A DNA stretch of 64,000 nt, taken from the NCBI GenBank assembly GCA_046295215.1, contig JBKBNP010000026.1, forward strand, positions 1-64,000, in the 5' to 3' direction. Numbering within the stretch: position 1 is the stretch's first letter; every line of letters starts with the position of its first letter. The notes under the pieces are model-generated. The model did no database searches and had not been told where the DNA came from. It saw only the letters and a list, made by a program, of their open reading frames with translations. Made by a program: the position numbers and the translations under genes. Source of the stretch: Szabonella sp046295215. GTDB taxonomy: Bacteria > Pseudomonadota > Alphaproteobacteria > Rhodobacterales > Rhodobacteraceae. Positions 55,376 to 64,000 of this stretch are shown here, piece by piece.

Positions 55376-55684
55376 TCAGAGGCGCCGCAGCCGCAACCGC
55401 GCCAGAAAGGCCGCGTCGATCTCGACGGCCTGTCCGGGGCCCGCGCCCCAGCGGATCGTACGGCGCAACCGGCCTGCGGCATTGCTCTGGCCGTCCTCGG
55501 CCCGGTCGCGCGGGCGATGATGTGCCAGCCCTTCGTCAAGGGCGTCGAGGGCCTCTTCGGCGCGCTGGTCGGTGCGGCCCCGATGGGCAAGGGCACGCAG
55601 GCCGCGACGGGCGGCCCAGAGTGTCGCGGCAATCGCGCCGCCCTTGATCGCGTAAAGGGCTATCGGCGCTAGCGGAAGGGGCAT
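55376..55684 (-). CDS. Small unknown protein (102 aa) with N-terminal helix
   Basis: ATG 55684 is preceded by a strong AGGAGG. The product begins MPLPLAPIALYAIKGGAIAATLWAARR in outline, a hydrophobic helix with Lys in the middle, followed by an Arg/Asp-rich region (RTDQRAEEALDALDEGLAHH, RPRDRAEDGQ) and a basic end (LARLRLRRL). One membrane-associated helix with a charged cytoplasmic part is the simplest reading. Family not recognised. Confidence 0.65.
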   Translation of the reverse strand: MPLPLAPIALYAIKGGAIAATLWAARRGLRALAHRGRTDQRAEEALDALDEGLAHHRPRDRAEDGQSNAAGRLRRTIRWGAGPGQAVEIDAAFLARLRLRRL

Positions 55685-55765
55685 GGCAACCTCCTGTTTC
55701 AGGACGCGAGAGTAGGGCTAGGCAAGGCCGCTGTCCACTGTAGTCGAATAATGGACAGGGCCGGA

Positions 55766-57271
55766 TCAGGGTTCGGCCTGCGGGACGGGATGCGCCCAAA
55801 GCTCCACGCGACGGTTGACCTGGCGGCCTGCGGCGGTGCTGTCACAGGCCATCGGCAGCGCCTCGCCAAAGGCATCGGCCACGGGGAGCTGCGGCTCTGC
55901 CAGATCGGGCGCCATCTCGCGCAGCGCCGCGCGCACGGCCTCCGCCCGGCTGCGCGACAGCGCCAGGTTCACATCGGGCGCGCCGGTGCCATCGGTGAAG
56001 CCCGCAAGCGTCAGCCGGTCACCCGCAAATCCGCCAGCCCCGATCCAGCGCGCCAGATCTTCGAGGTTCTGGCGCGAATTGGCATCGAGCTGCGCCGAGC
56101 CATCTTCGAAGCGGAAGGTCAGCGACAGGCGCTCCCCCCCCGTCATTGCGGCAGCAAGGCGCTGGAGTTCGGCCAGGGAAACATCGGTCCCGGCATTGCG
56201 GATCGCGCCCAGCAGGCGCTGGCCATCCTCGGTCAGCGGCGCGCGGCCCAGCCGCCGGTCGATCAGTCCGGCGGAGGCAACAGCCTGCTGCGCGGGATCG
56301 GTCGCGAGAAACTCCAGAAACTCCCGCGTCAGCAGCGGCAGGCGGCGGGGGGGCGACAGAAGGAACAGCGGTACGGTCAGCGGGTAATCCTCGGCCTTGA
56401 CGGCAAGTGCCGTGGCCGGGCGCGGAAAATCGCAACCGTCGGTCAGCAGCGGCACCCGCGCCGGTCCCGCGCCGGACAGCCCGGTCAGCGCCAGCGCCCA
56501 GGGGTCGCGCGCCACCTCGCGCGACAATGTGGCAAGGTCCGCGTGGCGCGGCCCTTGCGCCAATGCGCCCCCGAGCCGCGCCTCAATGGCAGCTTGCAGC
56601 GCGTGGTCCGGGTCCAGCCCATGCACGACAATCGGCATGTCCGGCCCGCCCAGATCCTGCCAGTTCGAGATCTCGCCACGCAGGGCCGCAGACAGATCGG
56701 CGCTGCGGAGTGTCGGCAGCAGGTTTTCCACCGCGACAACAGGCACCAGCGCCTCCAGCGCCAGACCGCGCGCCCGAAGGCCCGCCACATCCCCGAAGTC
56801 GAGCAGCAGATCCGCCTCCTCCGCCATCAGCGCGGCCTGCGCCGCCGCCCGGTCCATTGCCTTGAAACCGACCCGTGCCAGCAACTGACCTTCGGTCGGG
56901 TCGGAAATTTCAGCGGCAAAGCCATCGGCGCCGATTCGCGGAGACAGGATCAGGCCCCGGCTGGCAGCAAATCCGGCAAAGAGCGCGGGAAGAACCGCCG
57001 CCGCCGCTTCGGATGCGCCGACAATGCGGATCTCGGCCATGGGGGCGATGAGATTGGGGCAGGCGGGACCATCGCAAAGCACGCCCTCCGCATCGACGGT
57101 CAACCGGCCATAGGCGGTGTCGATCCGGTAGAACGCCCCGTCATAGCCCCGGAACTGCCCGTTGAGGGACAGCCCACCATTGCGCGCGGTCAGGGTTATA
57201 TCCTGCGCGAACGCCGCCTGACATGGCAAAAGCGCCGCGCAGAGCGCGGCACCTTGCAAAAGACGCTTCAT
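55766..57271 (-). CDS. PstS-like substrate-binding protein fused to an OmpA-type domain
   Basis: 501 aa with signal peptide MKRLLQGAALCAALLPCQAAFA. Residues about 75-360 follow the PstS/phosphate-binding-protein fold (EIRIVGASEAAAAVLPALFAGF, AALRGEISNWQDLGGPDMPI, YPLTVPLFLL). Residues about 380-495 form an OmpA-C peptidoglycan-binding domain (LTFRFEDGSAQLDANSRQNL, LTLAGFTDGTGAPDVNLALS, LSRSRAEAVRAAL, NRRVELW). The fusion would tether a phosphate-type binding domain to the cell wall. It follows its neighbour by 18 bases on the same strand. Confidence 0.82.
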   Translation of the reverse strand: MKRLLQGAALCAALLPCQAAFAQDITLTARNGGLSLNGQFRGYDGAFYRIDTAYGRLTVDAEGVLCDGPACPNLIAPMAEIRIVGASEAAAAVLPALFAGFAASRGLILSPRIGADGFAAEISDPTEGQLLARVGFKAMDRAAAQAALMAEEADLLLDFGDVAGLRARGLALEALVPVVAVENLLPTLRSADLSAALRGEISNWQDLGGPDMPIVVHGLDPDHALQAAIEARLGGALAQGPRHADLATLSREVARDPWALALTGLSGAGPARVPLLTDGCDFPRPATALAVKAEDYPLTVPLFLLSPPRRLPLLTREFLEFLATDPAQQAVASAGLIDRRLGRAPLTEDGQRLLGAIRNAGTDVSLAELQRLAAAMTGGERLSLTFRFEDGSAQLDANSRQNLEDLARWIGAGGFAGDRLTLAGFTDGTGAPDVNLALSRSRAEAVRAALREMAPDLAEPQLPVADAFGEALPMACDSTAAGRQVNRRVELWAHPVPQAEP

Positions 57272-57289
57272 CCATCCCCCGCCGACCGG

Positions 57290-58375
57290 TCAATCCGTCA
57301 GGGCGAGTTTCATGTCTGCAACAGGATTGTTCAACACCAGAACGTCACCAATCGCATCACAGGCCGGCGTTGCCATGGTGAGGTCGGTCACCTCCACCGT
57401 CCCGGCCTGGCTGAGCAGCAATTCGCCAAGCAATTCACGGTCGCAGGTTGCCGCGCTGACAACGGTTTCGACCTGCACCTCGACATTTATGGCAGGGTCG
57501 AGCGGCCAGGTATAAACCTCGGCCAGCATCGGCAAGGCCACCGAATCATCCCCCAGAAGGGTCAGAACGCCGCCGCGACCCGGCACGCCCGCAATGCGGC
57601 GCTGCGGATTGGCGGCGGAAACATGGCCTGCCCCGCCCGGTTCGGCTCCATTCTCGAAGGCGTGCAGTTCGAAACTGTCATTCGACAGCCATTGAACGGC
57701 AAAGCGCTGATAGATCGGCAGGTCAGGCAGATCGGCGGCCGCAACGGCCTCGAACCCATCCTCGAACCGGACGGAGACACCGCCCGACAGTTCCATTCCC
57801 GGGATTTCGACCACCAGCCCGCCGCTGAGCGAAGTCTTCGCGGTGAAGGCAAGCCCGCCATGGCGGATCACGACACGTTCCGAGGCGCGGCAGGGCGCAA
57901 TCAGCGAAAGGGACAGCGACGCGGCCTCGGAAGCCAGAACCTGAAGTTCGACCGGGCAGTTGATGCTGTCGCCCGACAAGGCCAGGCTGGCAGGATCGGC
58001 GGTGGCGGTATCCGTGGCGACCGGTCCAGCGGCAACCGATGCCGCGTCCAATGCGCCCTCGGCGCCTTCGGGAAGCTCGGTTGCGGTTGCGGTCGCCGTC
58101 GCGCCGGGGATGGGGTTGACCACCGGATCAGCAGGCTGCATCGCGTCATCGGGCAGTCTGGGTCCGGCTTCGGCCCGCGCACCACCGGTCACTGTGTCTG
58201 CCGCCGAAGGCGCGCCCCCCAGTCCTGCCGCGAGCGGGGTGATCGAACTCGGCTCGCTTGACAGTCCCGCCGCTCGCAAAGGCGCGCCCGAAAGCCCGCC
58301 CTGCAACACGTGACCGACGCCCATCGCAACAGCAGCCGTTGCAAAGACCATGGCGAGTTTGCGTTTTCTGTCCAT
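57290..58375 (-). CDS. Membrane-anchored periplasmic protein of unknown function, partner of the PstS-OmpA gene
   Basis: 361 aa. A short basic start (MDRKRKLAMVFATAAVAMG) leads into one hydrophobic helix, then a Pro/Ala/Thr-rich spacer (about 25-115) and a beta-rich region with paired Cys (INCPVELQVLASEAASLS; LIAPCRASERVVIRHGGLAF; ATCDRELLGELLLSQAG; TPACDAIGDVLVL). The four Cys suggest disulfides in the periplasm. Family not recognised. The 18-base gap to the PstS-OmpA gene implies an operon and joint function. Confidence 0.7.
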   Translation of the reverse strand: MDRKRKLAMVFATAAVAMGVGHVLQGGLSGAPLRAAGLSSEPSSITPLAAGLGGAPSAADTVTGGARAEAGPRLPDDAMQPADPVVNPIPGATATATATELPEGAEGALDAASVAAGPVATDTATADPASLALSGDSINCPVELQVLASEAASLSLSLIAPCRASERVVIRHGGLAFTAKTSLSGGLVVEIPGMELSGGVSVRFEDGFEAVAAADLPDLPIYQRFAVQWLSNDSFELHAFENGAEPGGAGHVSAANPQRRIAGVPGRGGVLTLLGDDSVALPMLAEVYTWPLDPAINVEVQVETVVSAATCDRELLGELLLSQAGTVEVTDLTMATPACDAIGDVLVLNNPVADMKLALTD

Positions 58376-58500
58376 TCCGCCCTCCAGCGAGCCACCCCGA
58401 ACGATGGCTTAGGCGGCAATCCGGGCGGCCGCATGGCGGGAATGAGGAATGTTTCCAGCAATTGCGGCAGTCTTGGTCAACGCGACGCAGGATCAGCCCA

Positions 58501-58523
58501 CCCCGCCCGGAACCCGGGCGGGG
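58501..58523. terminator. Hairpin downstream of secA
   Basis: Perfect 10-bp stem CCCCGCCCGG (58501-58510) / CCGGGCGGGG (58514-58523) with a 3-base loop, 21 bases past the secA stop. No T-run follows, so it may need Rho or simply protect the transcript end. Confidence 0.45.
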
Positions 58524-58543
58524 CGTCAGGCTGCCCCGGAGGG

Positions 58544-61252
58544 TCAGGTGAGGCGGCCGTGACAGTGCTTGAACTTCTGCCCCGATCCGCAGGGGCAGGG
58601 ATCATTGCGCCCCGGATCGCCCCAGGTGGCGGGATCGGTTTCGTCGAACCCCGCTGCGGCATCAGGGTTCGGCGCGGGGACAGGCCCATCGCCCCCCACC
58701 GGCGTCGCATCCCCGGCAAGGGCGCGCTGCTGGTCCAGATATTGCTGCATCATCGCCCGCTGCTCTTCCTCCGACAGCGGTCGGATCTGCGACAGGCGCT
58801 GCGATACGTCCTGACGCAGCGAGTTCAGCATGGATTCGAAAAGCTGGAAGCCCTCGGATTTGTATTCCGCCAGCGGGTCGCGCTGCGCATAGCCGCGAAA
58901 GCCCACGACCGAGCGCAGATGTTCCAGCCGCAGAAGATGCTCGCGCCATTTCGCGTCGATGATCTGAAGCAAGACCTGCTTTTCGATATTGCGCATGGTG
59001 TCCGCGCCAAAGGCTTCCAGCTTTTCGGCCATCATCGCGTCGGAGGCTTCTTCCAGACGCTCGCGGATCACCTCCTGATCGACACCTTCCTCGGCGGCCC
59101 AGTCGGCCACGGGCATGTCGAGCGAGAGTTTTTCGCGCAGCGCCTCGGCCAACCCATCGGTGTCCCACTGGTCCGAATAGCTTTTCGGCGGCATGAACTG
59201 ATGGACCAGATCTTCGATCACCTGATGGCGCATGTCCTGCGCGATCTCGGACAGATCCTCACTTTCCATGATTTCCAGCCGCTGGCCGAAAATCGCCTTG
59301 CGCTGGTCGTTCATCACATCATCGAATTTCAGCAACTGCTTTCGGATGTCGAAGTTGCGCCCCTCGACCTTGGCCTGCGCCTTTTCGAGGCTCTTGTTGA
59401 CCCAGGGGTGAATGATGGCCTCGCCTTCCTTCATCCCCAGTTTCGACAGGACCGAATCCAGCCGTTCCGACCCGAAAATGCGCATCAGGTCGTCTTCAAG
59501 GCTGAGAAAGAACGCTGACCGCCCCGGATCACCCTGCCGGCCCGACCGGCCGCGCAACTGGTTGTCGATGCGGCGGCTTTCGTGGCGTTCGGTGGCCAGC
59601 ACGAACAGCCCGCCCGCGGCGATCACCTTGGCCCGTTCCTCGGCATGTTCGGCCTCGATCCGGGCGCGGATCTCGTCAGGATTGGCGCCGGGATCGGCGG
59701 CCAGCGCCTCCAGCACCTTCAGTTCCACATTGCCGCCCAACTGGATGTCGGTGCCGCGCCCGGCCATGTTGGTGGCAATCGTCACCGCGCCGAACTTGCC
59801 CGCATCCGCAACGATCTGTGCTTCCTGTTCATGCTGGCGCGCGTTCAGCACATTGTGCGGGATGCCTTCCTGCGTCAGCAGGCCTGACAGGAATTCGGAT
59901 TTGTCGATGGACGTCGTGCCCACCAGCATCGGCTGCCCGGTGGCATGCGCCTCCTTGATGGCTTTCACGATGCCTTCAAACTTTTCGCGCGCGGTGCGAT
60001 AGACCTGATCGTGTTCGTCCTTGCGCGCAACCGGCATGTTGGTCGGCACCTCGACCACGCCCAGCCCGTAGATTTCGCGGAATTCGGCGGCCTCGGTCGT
60101 GGCCGTGCCGGTCATCCCCGCCAGCTTCGCATAAAGCCGGAAATAATTCTGGAACGTCACCGAGGCCAGCGTCATGTTCTCGGGCTGGATCGCAACGCCT
60201 TCCTTGGCCTCGATCGCCTGATGCAGCCCGTCCGACAGGCGGCGGCCGCGCATCATGCGCCCGGTGAATTCGTCGACCAGCATCACCTCGCCGTCGCGGA
60301 CGATATATTGCTGGTCCTTGTGGAACAGCTTGTGCGCGCGCAGCGCCTGCGTGACATGGTGGACGATGGTGGTGGATTCAGGGTCGTAAAGGCTCTGCCC
60401 CTCGGGCAGAAGCCCGGCCTCGGTCACAAGCCCCTCGATGAACTCGTTGCCCTCATCCGTGTAGGTCACGTTGCGGGTTTTCTCGTCCAGCTTGAAATGC
60501 TCTTCGGTCAGGGACGGGATCAGCCTGTCAACGGCGGTGTAAAGATCGCTGCGGTCCTGGCTCGGCCCCGAAATGATGAGCGGCGTGCGCGCCTCGTCGA
60601 TCAGGATAGAATCCACCTCGTCCACGATGGCGTAGAAATGGCCGCGCTGCGCCATGTCCTCTTTCGTCGACTTCATGTTGTCGCGCAGGTAGTCGAAGCC
60701 AAGCTCGTTGTTTGTGGCATAGGTGATGTCGGCGCGGTAAGCCGCGCGCTTTTCCTCGTCCGGCTGGTAGGGATAGACGACGCCGGTCGTCAGCCCCAGC
60801 GCGCTGTAAACCTTGCTCATCCAGTCGGCATCGCGCTTGGCCAGATAATCGTTGACCGTGACGATATGCACGCCCTTGCCCGCCAGCGCATTGAGATAGG
60901 CCGGGAAGGTCGCCATCAGCGTCTTGCCCTCGCCGGTTTTCATCTCCGCGATATTGCCCTGATGCAGGAAGATCCCGCCTTTCAACTGCACATCGAAGGC
61001 GCGCAGGCCAAGCGCGCGGCGCGCGGCCTCCCGGCAATTTGCAAAGGCCTCGGGCAGCAGGTCGTCCAGGCTTTCGCCTTTCTGCGCGCGCTCGGCCAGG
61101 GCCTGGGTGCGGTCCTTGATCTCCTGATCCGTCAGCGCCTTGAACTCCGGTTCCAGCGCATTGATCTTCGCGACGATGGGGCGAACCGATTTCACCTTGC
61201 GGTCATTGGGAGTTCCAAAGACCTTCCGCGTTAGCGTTCCAAGACCGAGCAT
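58544..61252 (-). CDS. secA: Preprotein translocase ATPase SecA
   Basis: 902 aa from ATG 61252 (MLGLGTLTRKVFGTPND), with GGAGAA upstream; the extension to 61297 is unsupported. The DEAD motor has AEMKTGEGKTLMATFPAYLN in outline, VDEVDSILIDEARTPLIISG in outline and TNMAGRGTDIQLGG. The C-terminal zinc-binding SEC-C motif CPCGSGQKFKHCHG is intact, so SecB/ribosome contact is possible. It drives secretory proteins through SecYEG. It is divergent from the parvulin gene. Confidence 0.98.
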   Translation of the reverse strand: MLGLGTLTRKVFGTPNDRKVKSVRPIVAKINALEPEFKALTDQEIKDRTQALAERAQKGESLDDLLPEAFANCREAARRALGLRAFDVQLKGGIFLHQGNIAEMKTGEGKTLMATFPAYLNALAGKGVHIVTVNDYLAKRDADWMSKVYSALGLTTGVVYPYQPDEEKRAAYRADITYATNNELGFDYLRDNMKSTKEDMAQRGHFYAIVDEVDSILIDEARTPLIISGPSQDRSDLYTAVDRLIPSLTEEHFKLDEKTRNVTYTDEGNEFIEGLVTEAGLLPEGQSLYDPESTTIVHHVTQALRAHKLFHKDQQYIVRDGEVMLVDEFTGRMMRGRRLSDGLHQAIEAKEGVAIQPENMTLASVTFQNYFRLYAKLAGMTGTATTEAAEFREIYGLGVVEVPTNMPVARKDEHDQVYRTAREKFEGIVKAIKEAHATGQPMLVGTTSIDKSEFLSGLLTQEGIPHNVLNARQHEQEAQIVADAGKFGAVTIATNMAGRGTDIQLGGNVELKVLEALAADPGANPDEIRARIEAEHAEERAKVIAAGGLFVLATERHESRRIDNQLRGRSGRQGDPGRSAFFLSLEDDLMRIFGSERLDSVLSKLGMKEGEAIIHPWVNKSLEKAQAKVEGRNFDIRKQLLKFDDVMNDQRKAIFGQRLEIMESEDLSEIAQDMRHQVIEDLVHQFMPPKSYSDQWDTDGLAEALREKLSLDMPVADWAAEEGVDQEVIRERLEEASDAMMAEKLEAFGADTMRNIEKQVLLQIIDAKWREHLLRLEHLRSVVGFRGYAQRDPLAEYKSEGFQLFESMLNSLRQDVSQRLSQIRPLSEEEQRAMMQQYLDQQRALAGDATPVGGDGPVPAPNPDAAAGFDETDPATWGDPGRNDPCPCGSGQKFKHCHGRLT

Positions 61253-61457
61253 GTTTTCTCCGTGGCGCATTCCCGCCATGCCAGGGTTTCCTGACATGAT
61301 CGTGCGACCCCCGGCCTTGCCCGTGCCCGCGCCCTTCCATAGTAAGGACGCCGAGGCAGGATGCCGGACCCGGATCGCGCGACCTTCGCGATGTAAGGGG
61401 CGGCGGCTGGCAAGTCAACGTCGCGCAAGGACGCGACCTGTTCAGGAGTTTGGGATA

Positions 61458-62336
61458 ATGCTGAATAAAACGGCCAGACAGGCGCTTTTCGGGATGATCG
61501 GTGGCATGGCGATGGCGCTGCCCGTCGCGGCGCAGGATACGACCCCCCCCCCCGCCCCGCCCGAAGGCGGCGCTGCGGCCGTGGTCGCGTCAGTGAACGG
61601 CTCCGACATCACGCTTGGCCACATGATCGTCCTGCGCCAGAGCCTGCCGCCGCAATATCAGGCGCTGCCCGACGATGTGCTGTTCCGCGGCATCCTCGAC
61701 CAGCTCGTGCAACAGGCGACGCTGGCGCAATCGGTCGAGAGCGATCTGAAACTGCGCGACCGCATGGCGCTCGACAATGACCGGCGCGGCTATCTGTCCG
61801 GCGTGGCGCTCGGGGCTGTGGTCAACGGGGCCGTGACGGATGAGGCGCTGCAGACCGCCTATGCCGAACGGTTCGAGAATGCCGAACCCCGCATTGAATA
61901 CAATGCCGCCCATATCCTTGTCGCAACCGAGGAAGAGGCCGCGAAACTGAAGGCAGACATCGACGGCGGTGCGGATTTCGCAGAGCTGGCCCGCGCCCAT
62001 TCCAGCGACGGCGCCGCCGCGAACGGTGGCAATCTGGGCTGGTTCAGCGAGGGCATGATGGTCGCTCCCTTCCAGGAGGCCGTGACGGCCATGGAAGCGG
62101 GCAGCGTCTCCGACCCGGTGCAGACGCAGTTCGGCTGGCATCTCATCCAGCTCAAGGAAACCCGGCAGGCCGCCGCCCCCACCCTGGACGAGATGCGCGA
62201 CCAGCTTGCATCCGAGATTGAACAGTCCGTCGTCGAGGCGCATATTGCCAAACTGACCGAGGGTGCGGCGATCACACGCCCCGGCGAAGCCTTCGATCCC
62301 GCCCTGCTGCGCGCGACCGAGCTTCTGGACCAGTGA
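61458..62336 (+). CDS. Parvulin-type peptidyl-prolyl cis-trans isomerase (periplasmic)
   Basis: 292 aa from ATG 61458 (AGGAG just upstream); the frame from 61140 is antisense to secA. Signal peptide ending LPVAAQ, a SurA-like N-terminal helical region (about 40-125: GSDITLGHMIVLRQSLPPQY), then a parvulin domain (about 150-245) with EYNAAHILVATEEEAAKLK, GADFAELARAHSSDG, GNLGWFSEGMMVAPFQEAV in parts and QTQFGWHLIQL. It assists folding of exported proteins; next to secA, a secretion-folding link is natural. Confidence 0.92.
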   Translation: MLNKTARQALFGMIGGMAMALPVAAQDTTPPPAPPEGGAAAVVASVNGSDITLGHMIVLRQSLPPQYQALPDDVLFRGILDQLVQQATLAQSVESDLKLRDRMALDNDRRGYLSGVALGAVVNGAVTDEALQTAYAERFENAEPRIEYNAAHILVATEEEAAKLKADIDGGADFAELARAHSSDGAAANGGNLGWFSEGMMVAPFQEAVTAMEAGSVSDPVQTQFGWHLIQLKETRQAAAPTLDEMRDQLASEIEQSVVEAHIAKLTEGAAITRPGEAFDPALLRATELLDQ

Positions 62337-62373
62337 TCGGACCCAAAATCAACCGGGCGTCAGGGGTGCGACA

Positions 62374-63780
62374 ATGGCAAAGACCGACTGGAAAACCAAG
62401 GCCAAGACGCTGAAGAAGAAGTTGCGCAAGACCGTGGCGAAGCTGGAGCAGGGCCTGCCCGAGGCCGCGTCCCGCGCCGCCGGTGCGGTGCAGGAGGCAA
62501 CAAGCGCCGTCGCCTCCTCCATCGCCGGGGTCGTTGTAAAGAAAACCAAGGTGGTCTCGCCCCTCGCTCCCGTTGGCGGCTTCCCCGCGCTCCCGGCTAT
62601 TGACGGCGTGGAATTTGCTGCCATCGAGGCCGGGGTGCGCTACGCCGACCGCAAGGATGTGATGCTGATCCGCATCGCCCCCGGCAGTTCCATCGCGGGT
62701 GTGTTCACCCGCTCCTCCACCCGCGCGGCCTGCGTGCTGGACTGTCAGGAAAAACTGGCAGGCCGGCAGGATACATCAGGCGGCGCGGCCATTGTTGTGA
62801 ACTCCGGCAATGCCAATGCCTTCACCGGCCAGTTGGGCGCCGCATCCGTCGCCGCCGTTACCGAAGGCGTGGCCGCCGCCCTCGGCCTTCCCGCCACCCG
62901 GGTCTTTTCCTCCTCGACCGGGGTGATCGGGGAACCCCTGCCGCATGACCGCATCCTCGCCGCCCTGCCCACCCTCTGCGCGACGCTCGACGGCTCGGCC
63001 ATCGCCATGGCGGCCGAGGCGATGATGACCACCGACACTTTCCCCAAAGGTGCCAGCGCCACCATAGAGGGCGAGGGTGGGGCGATCCATATCGCGGGCA
63101 TCGCCAAAGGATCAGGCATGATCGCGCCGGATATGGCAACGATGCTGGTCTACATCTTCACCGATGCGAAAATCGCCCCCGCCACCCTGCAACGGATGCT
63201 GGCGCGCAATGTGGACGAAACATTCAACTCCATCACCGTGGACAGTGATACGTCCACTTCCGATGCGCTCATCCTCGCAGCCACCGGCCGGTCCGCCGCC
63301 GCCCCACCCAAGGGCAAGGTCGCCAAGGCCTTCGAAGCTGGACTGCGCGACGTGATGATGGACCTCGCGCATCAGGTGATCCGCGACGGCGAAGGGGCCA
63401 CGAAATTCGTGGAGATCCGCCTCACCGGCGCCACCTCGCCTGAAGATGCGCAGCGCGCCGCCATGGCCATCGCCAATTCCCCGCTGGTGAAAACCGCCCT
63501 CGCGGGCGAGGATCCGAACTGGGGCCGCATCGTCGCTGCCATCGGGAAATCTGGCGCCGAAGCCGACCGCGACCGCCTGACCATCCGGTTCGGCGATATT
63601 CTCGTGGCCGAAAACGGTTGGCGCAGCCCGGACTACCGCGAAGAGGATGGCGCGGCCTATATGAAACAGCCCGAAATCGTGATCTCCGTCGATCTCGGCC
63701 TCGGCAAGGCGTCCCGCACAGTCTGGACCTGCGACCTCACCCATCGCTACATCGACATCAACGCCGATTACCGGTCCTGA
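62374..63780 (+). CDS. argJ: Bifunctional ornithine acetyltransferase / N-acetylglutamate synthase, with basic N-terminal extension
   Basis: 468 aa from ATG 62374. The enzyme proper starts near residue 61 (VVSPLAPVGGFPALPAIDGV) and carries the self-cleavage site GSGMIAPDMATMLVYIFTDA in outline (Thr of ATML as nucleophile), plus NSGNANAFTG and GEDPNWGRIV. It recycles acetyl groups in arginine synthesis. Typical ArgJ is about 405-415 aa. The extra 60 residues (MAKTDWKTKAKTLKKKLRK, then VAKLEQGLPEAASRAAGAVQ) are Lys/Ala-rich and helix-forming, resembling phasin or histone-like tails. No intermediate ATG has a better ribosome site, so the extension is probably translated. Confidence 0.93.
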   Translation: MAKTDWKTKAKTLKKKLRKTVAKLEQGLPEAASRAAGAVQEATSAVASSIAGVVVKKTKVVSPLAPVGGFPALPAIDGVEFAAIEAGVRYADRKDVMLIRIAPGSSIAGVFTRSSTRAACVLDCQEKLAGRQDTSGGAAIVVNSGNANAFTGQLGAASVAAVTEGVAAALGLPATRVFSSSTGVIGEPLPHDRILAALPTLCATLDGSAIAMAAEAMMTTDTFPKGASATIEGEGGAIHIAGIAKGSGMIAPDMATMLVYIFTDAKIAPATLQRMLARNVDETFNSITVDSDTSTSDALILAATGRSAAAPPKGKVAKAFEAGLRDVMMDLAHQVIRDGEGATKFVEIRLTGATSPEDAQRAAMAIANSPLVKTALAGEDPNWGRIVAAIGKSGAEADRDRLTIRFGDILVAENGWRSPDYREEDGAAYMKQPEIVISVDLGLGKASRTVWTCDLTHRYIDINADYRS

Positions 63781-63788
63781 CACCGCCC

Positions 63789-63863
63789 TTTTTCTGTCCA
63801 GAAGTATCCTCGGGGGGAGGACTGGCCCGCACGGGCCGGTCGGTGGGGGGCAGACAGCCCCCC
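63789..63863 (+). repeat. Dispersed intergenic element, copy E, with hairpin
   Basis: A divergent motif (TTTTTCTGTCCAGAAGTATC then CTCGGGGGGAGG, 63789-63820) is followed after 24 bases by the hairpin GGGGGGC / GCCCCCC (63845-63863, loop agaca). The order of motif and hairpin agrees with copies A and D. It lies between argJ and mutT. Confidence 0.55.
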
Positions 63864-63892
63864 TTCCCCGCCCTGAGCCGGAAATCCGCCGC

Positions 63893-64000
63893 ATGAAGAT
63901 TGTCCTCGTCTCCGCCGTTGCCCTGATCGACCCTGATGGCCGTGTCCTGCTGGCACAGCGGCCCGAAGGCAAATCGCTCGCCGGGCTCTGGGAGTTTCCG
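63893..64000 (+). CDS. mutT: MutT-like NUDIX hydrolase, N-terminal fragment
   Basis: The first 36 codons are in the window: MKIVLVSAVALIDPDGRVLL, then AQRPEGKSLAGLWEFP, which is the standard approach to the NUDIX box of 8-oxo-dGTP diphosphatase. The NUDIX motif itself would follow past the window end. The argJ-mutT neighbourhood downstream of secA is common in alphaproteobacteria. The product would clear oxidised GTP/dGTP. Confidence 0.85.
   Translation, partial: MKIVLVSAVALIDPDGRVLLAQRPEGKSLAGLWEFP

Overview
The window is about 64 kb of high-GC chromosomal DNA that reads as Rhodobacteraceae (Paracoccus/Rhodobacter-like alphaproteobacterium). The grounds are the three-gene fbc operon (Rieske, cytochrome b, cytochrome c1) with Rhodobacter-style sequences, the accD-folC overlap, the secA / parvulin / argJ / mutT order, DUF2125 and TIGR03862-type proteins, a cysteine-poor bL36, glutathione-dependent class III alcohol dehydrogenase, and a recurring intergenic element (consensus CTTGGC..AAATACCTCCGCCGG) that I associate with this family. 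Most of the window is ordinary core genome with no prophage, CRISPR or conjugative genes. The only mobile DNA is the right end of an IS3-family element at the left edge, which appears to interrupt a small gene.

Layout. 1-480: IS end and interrupted gene. 0.5-7.5 kb: rnr, a Na/Pi cotransporter, an AruI-like thiamine-diphosphate decarboxylase, and a PhnM-like amidohydrolase that has lost the expected metal ligands. 7.6-12.2 kb: an unusual two-gene unit, a 1016-aa Ser/Thr kinase with a proline-rich tail and a 503-aa partner; the two share a short helical repeat. 12.4-20.7 kb: AhpD-like protein, fatty acid desaturase, rpmJ, tRNA-Val, N-formylglutamate amidohydrolase, clpB with a heat-shock promoter, small unknown genes, pyrF. 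20.8-26.3 kb: an eRF1-like (baeRF) gene divergent from dnaK-dnaJ (second heat-shock promoter), then radC. 26.6-34 kb: folC/accD, a GT8-like glycosyltransferase, a NYN-domain protein, adhC-type formaldehyde detoxification, two I78-type lipoproteins in tandem, and a cytochrome c'-like protein. 34.3-38 kb: a secreted caspase-like/SEL1 protein with a small lipoprotein, then a 1.1-kb decayed region. 38.1-45.9 kb: MscS channel, flavoprotein, CysQ, PmbA, DUF2125 protein, SDR and a short enoyl-CoA hydratase. 46-49.4 kb: thiBPQ thiamine transporter under a TPP riboswitch. 49.5-51.7 kb: a membrane/coiled-coil protein coupled to a ClpP-like periplasmic protein. 51.8-58.4 kb: bc1 complex, GST, and a PstS-OmpA fusion with an anchored partner. 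58.5-64 kb: secA, parvulin, argJ with an unusual basic N-terminal extension, and the start of mutT.

The strongest candidates for something undescribed are the kinase/partner unit at 7.6-12.2 kb, the ligand-less PhnM-like protein at 6.3-7.5 kb, the caspase-SEL1 pair at 34.3-37 kb, the membrane/ClpP-like pair at 49.5-51.7 kb, and the dispersed intergenic element (five copies). All family assignments come from reading the sequence; no database search was possible.
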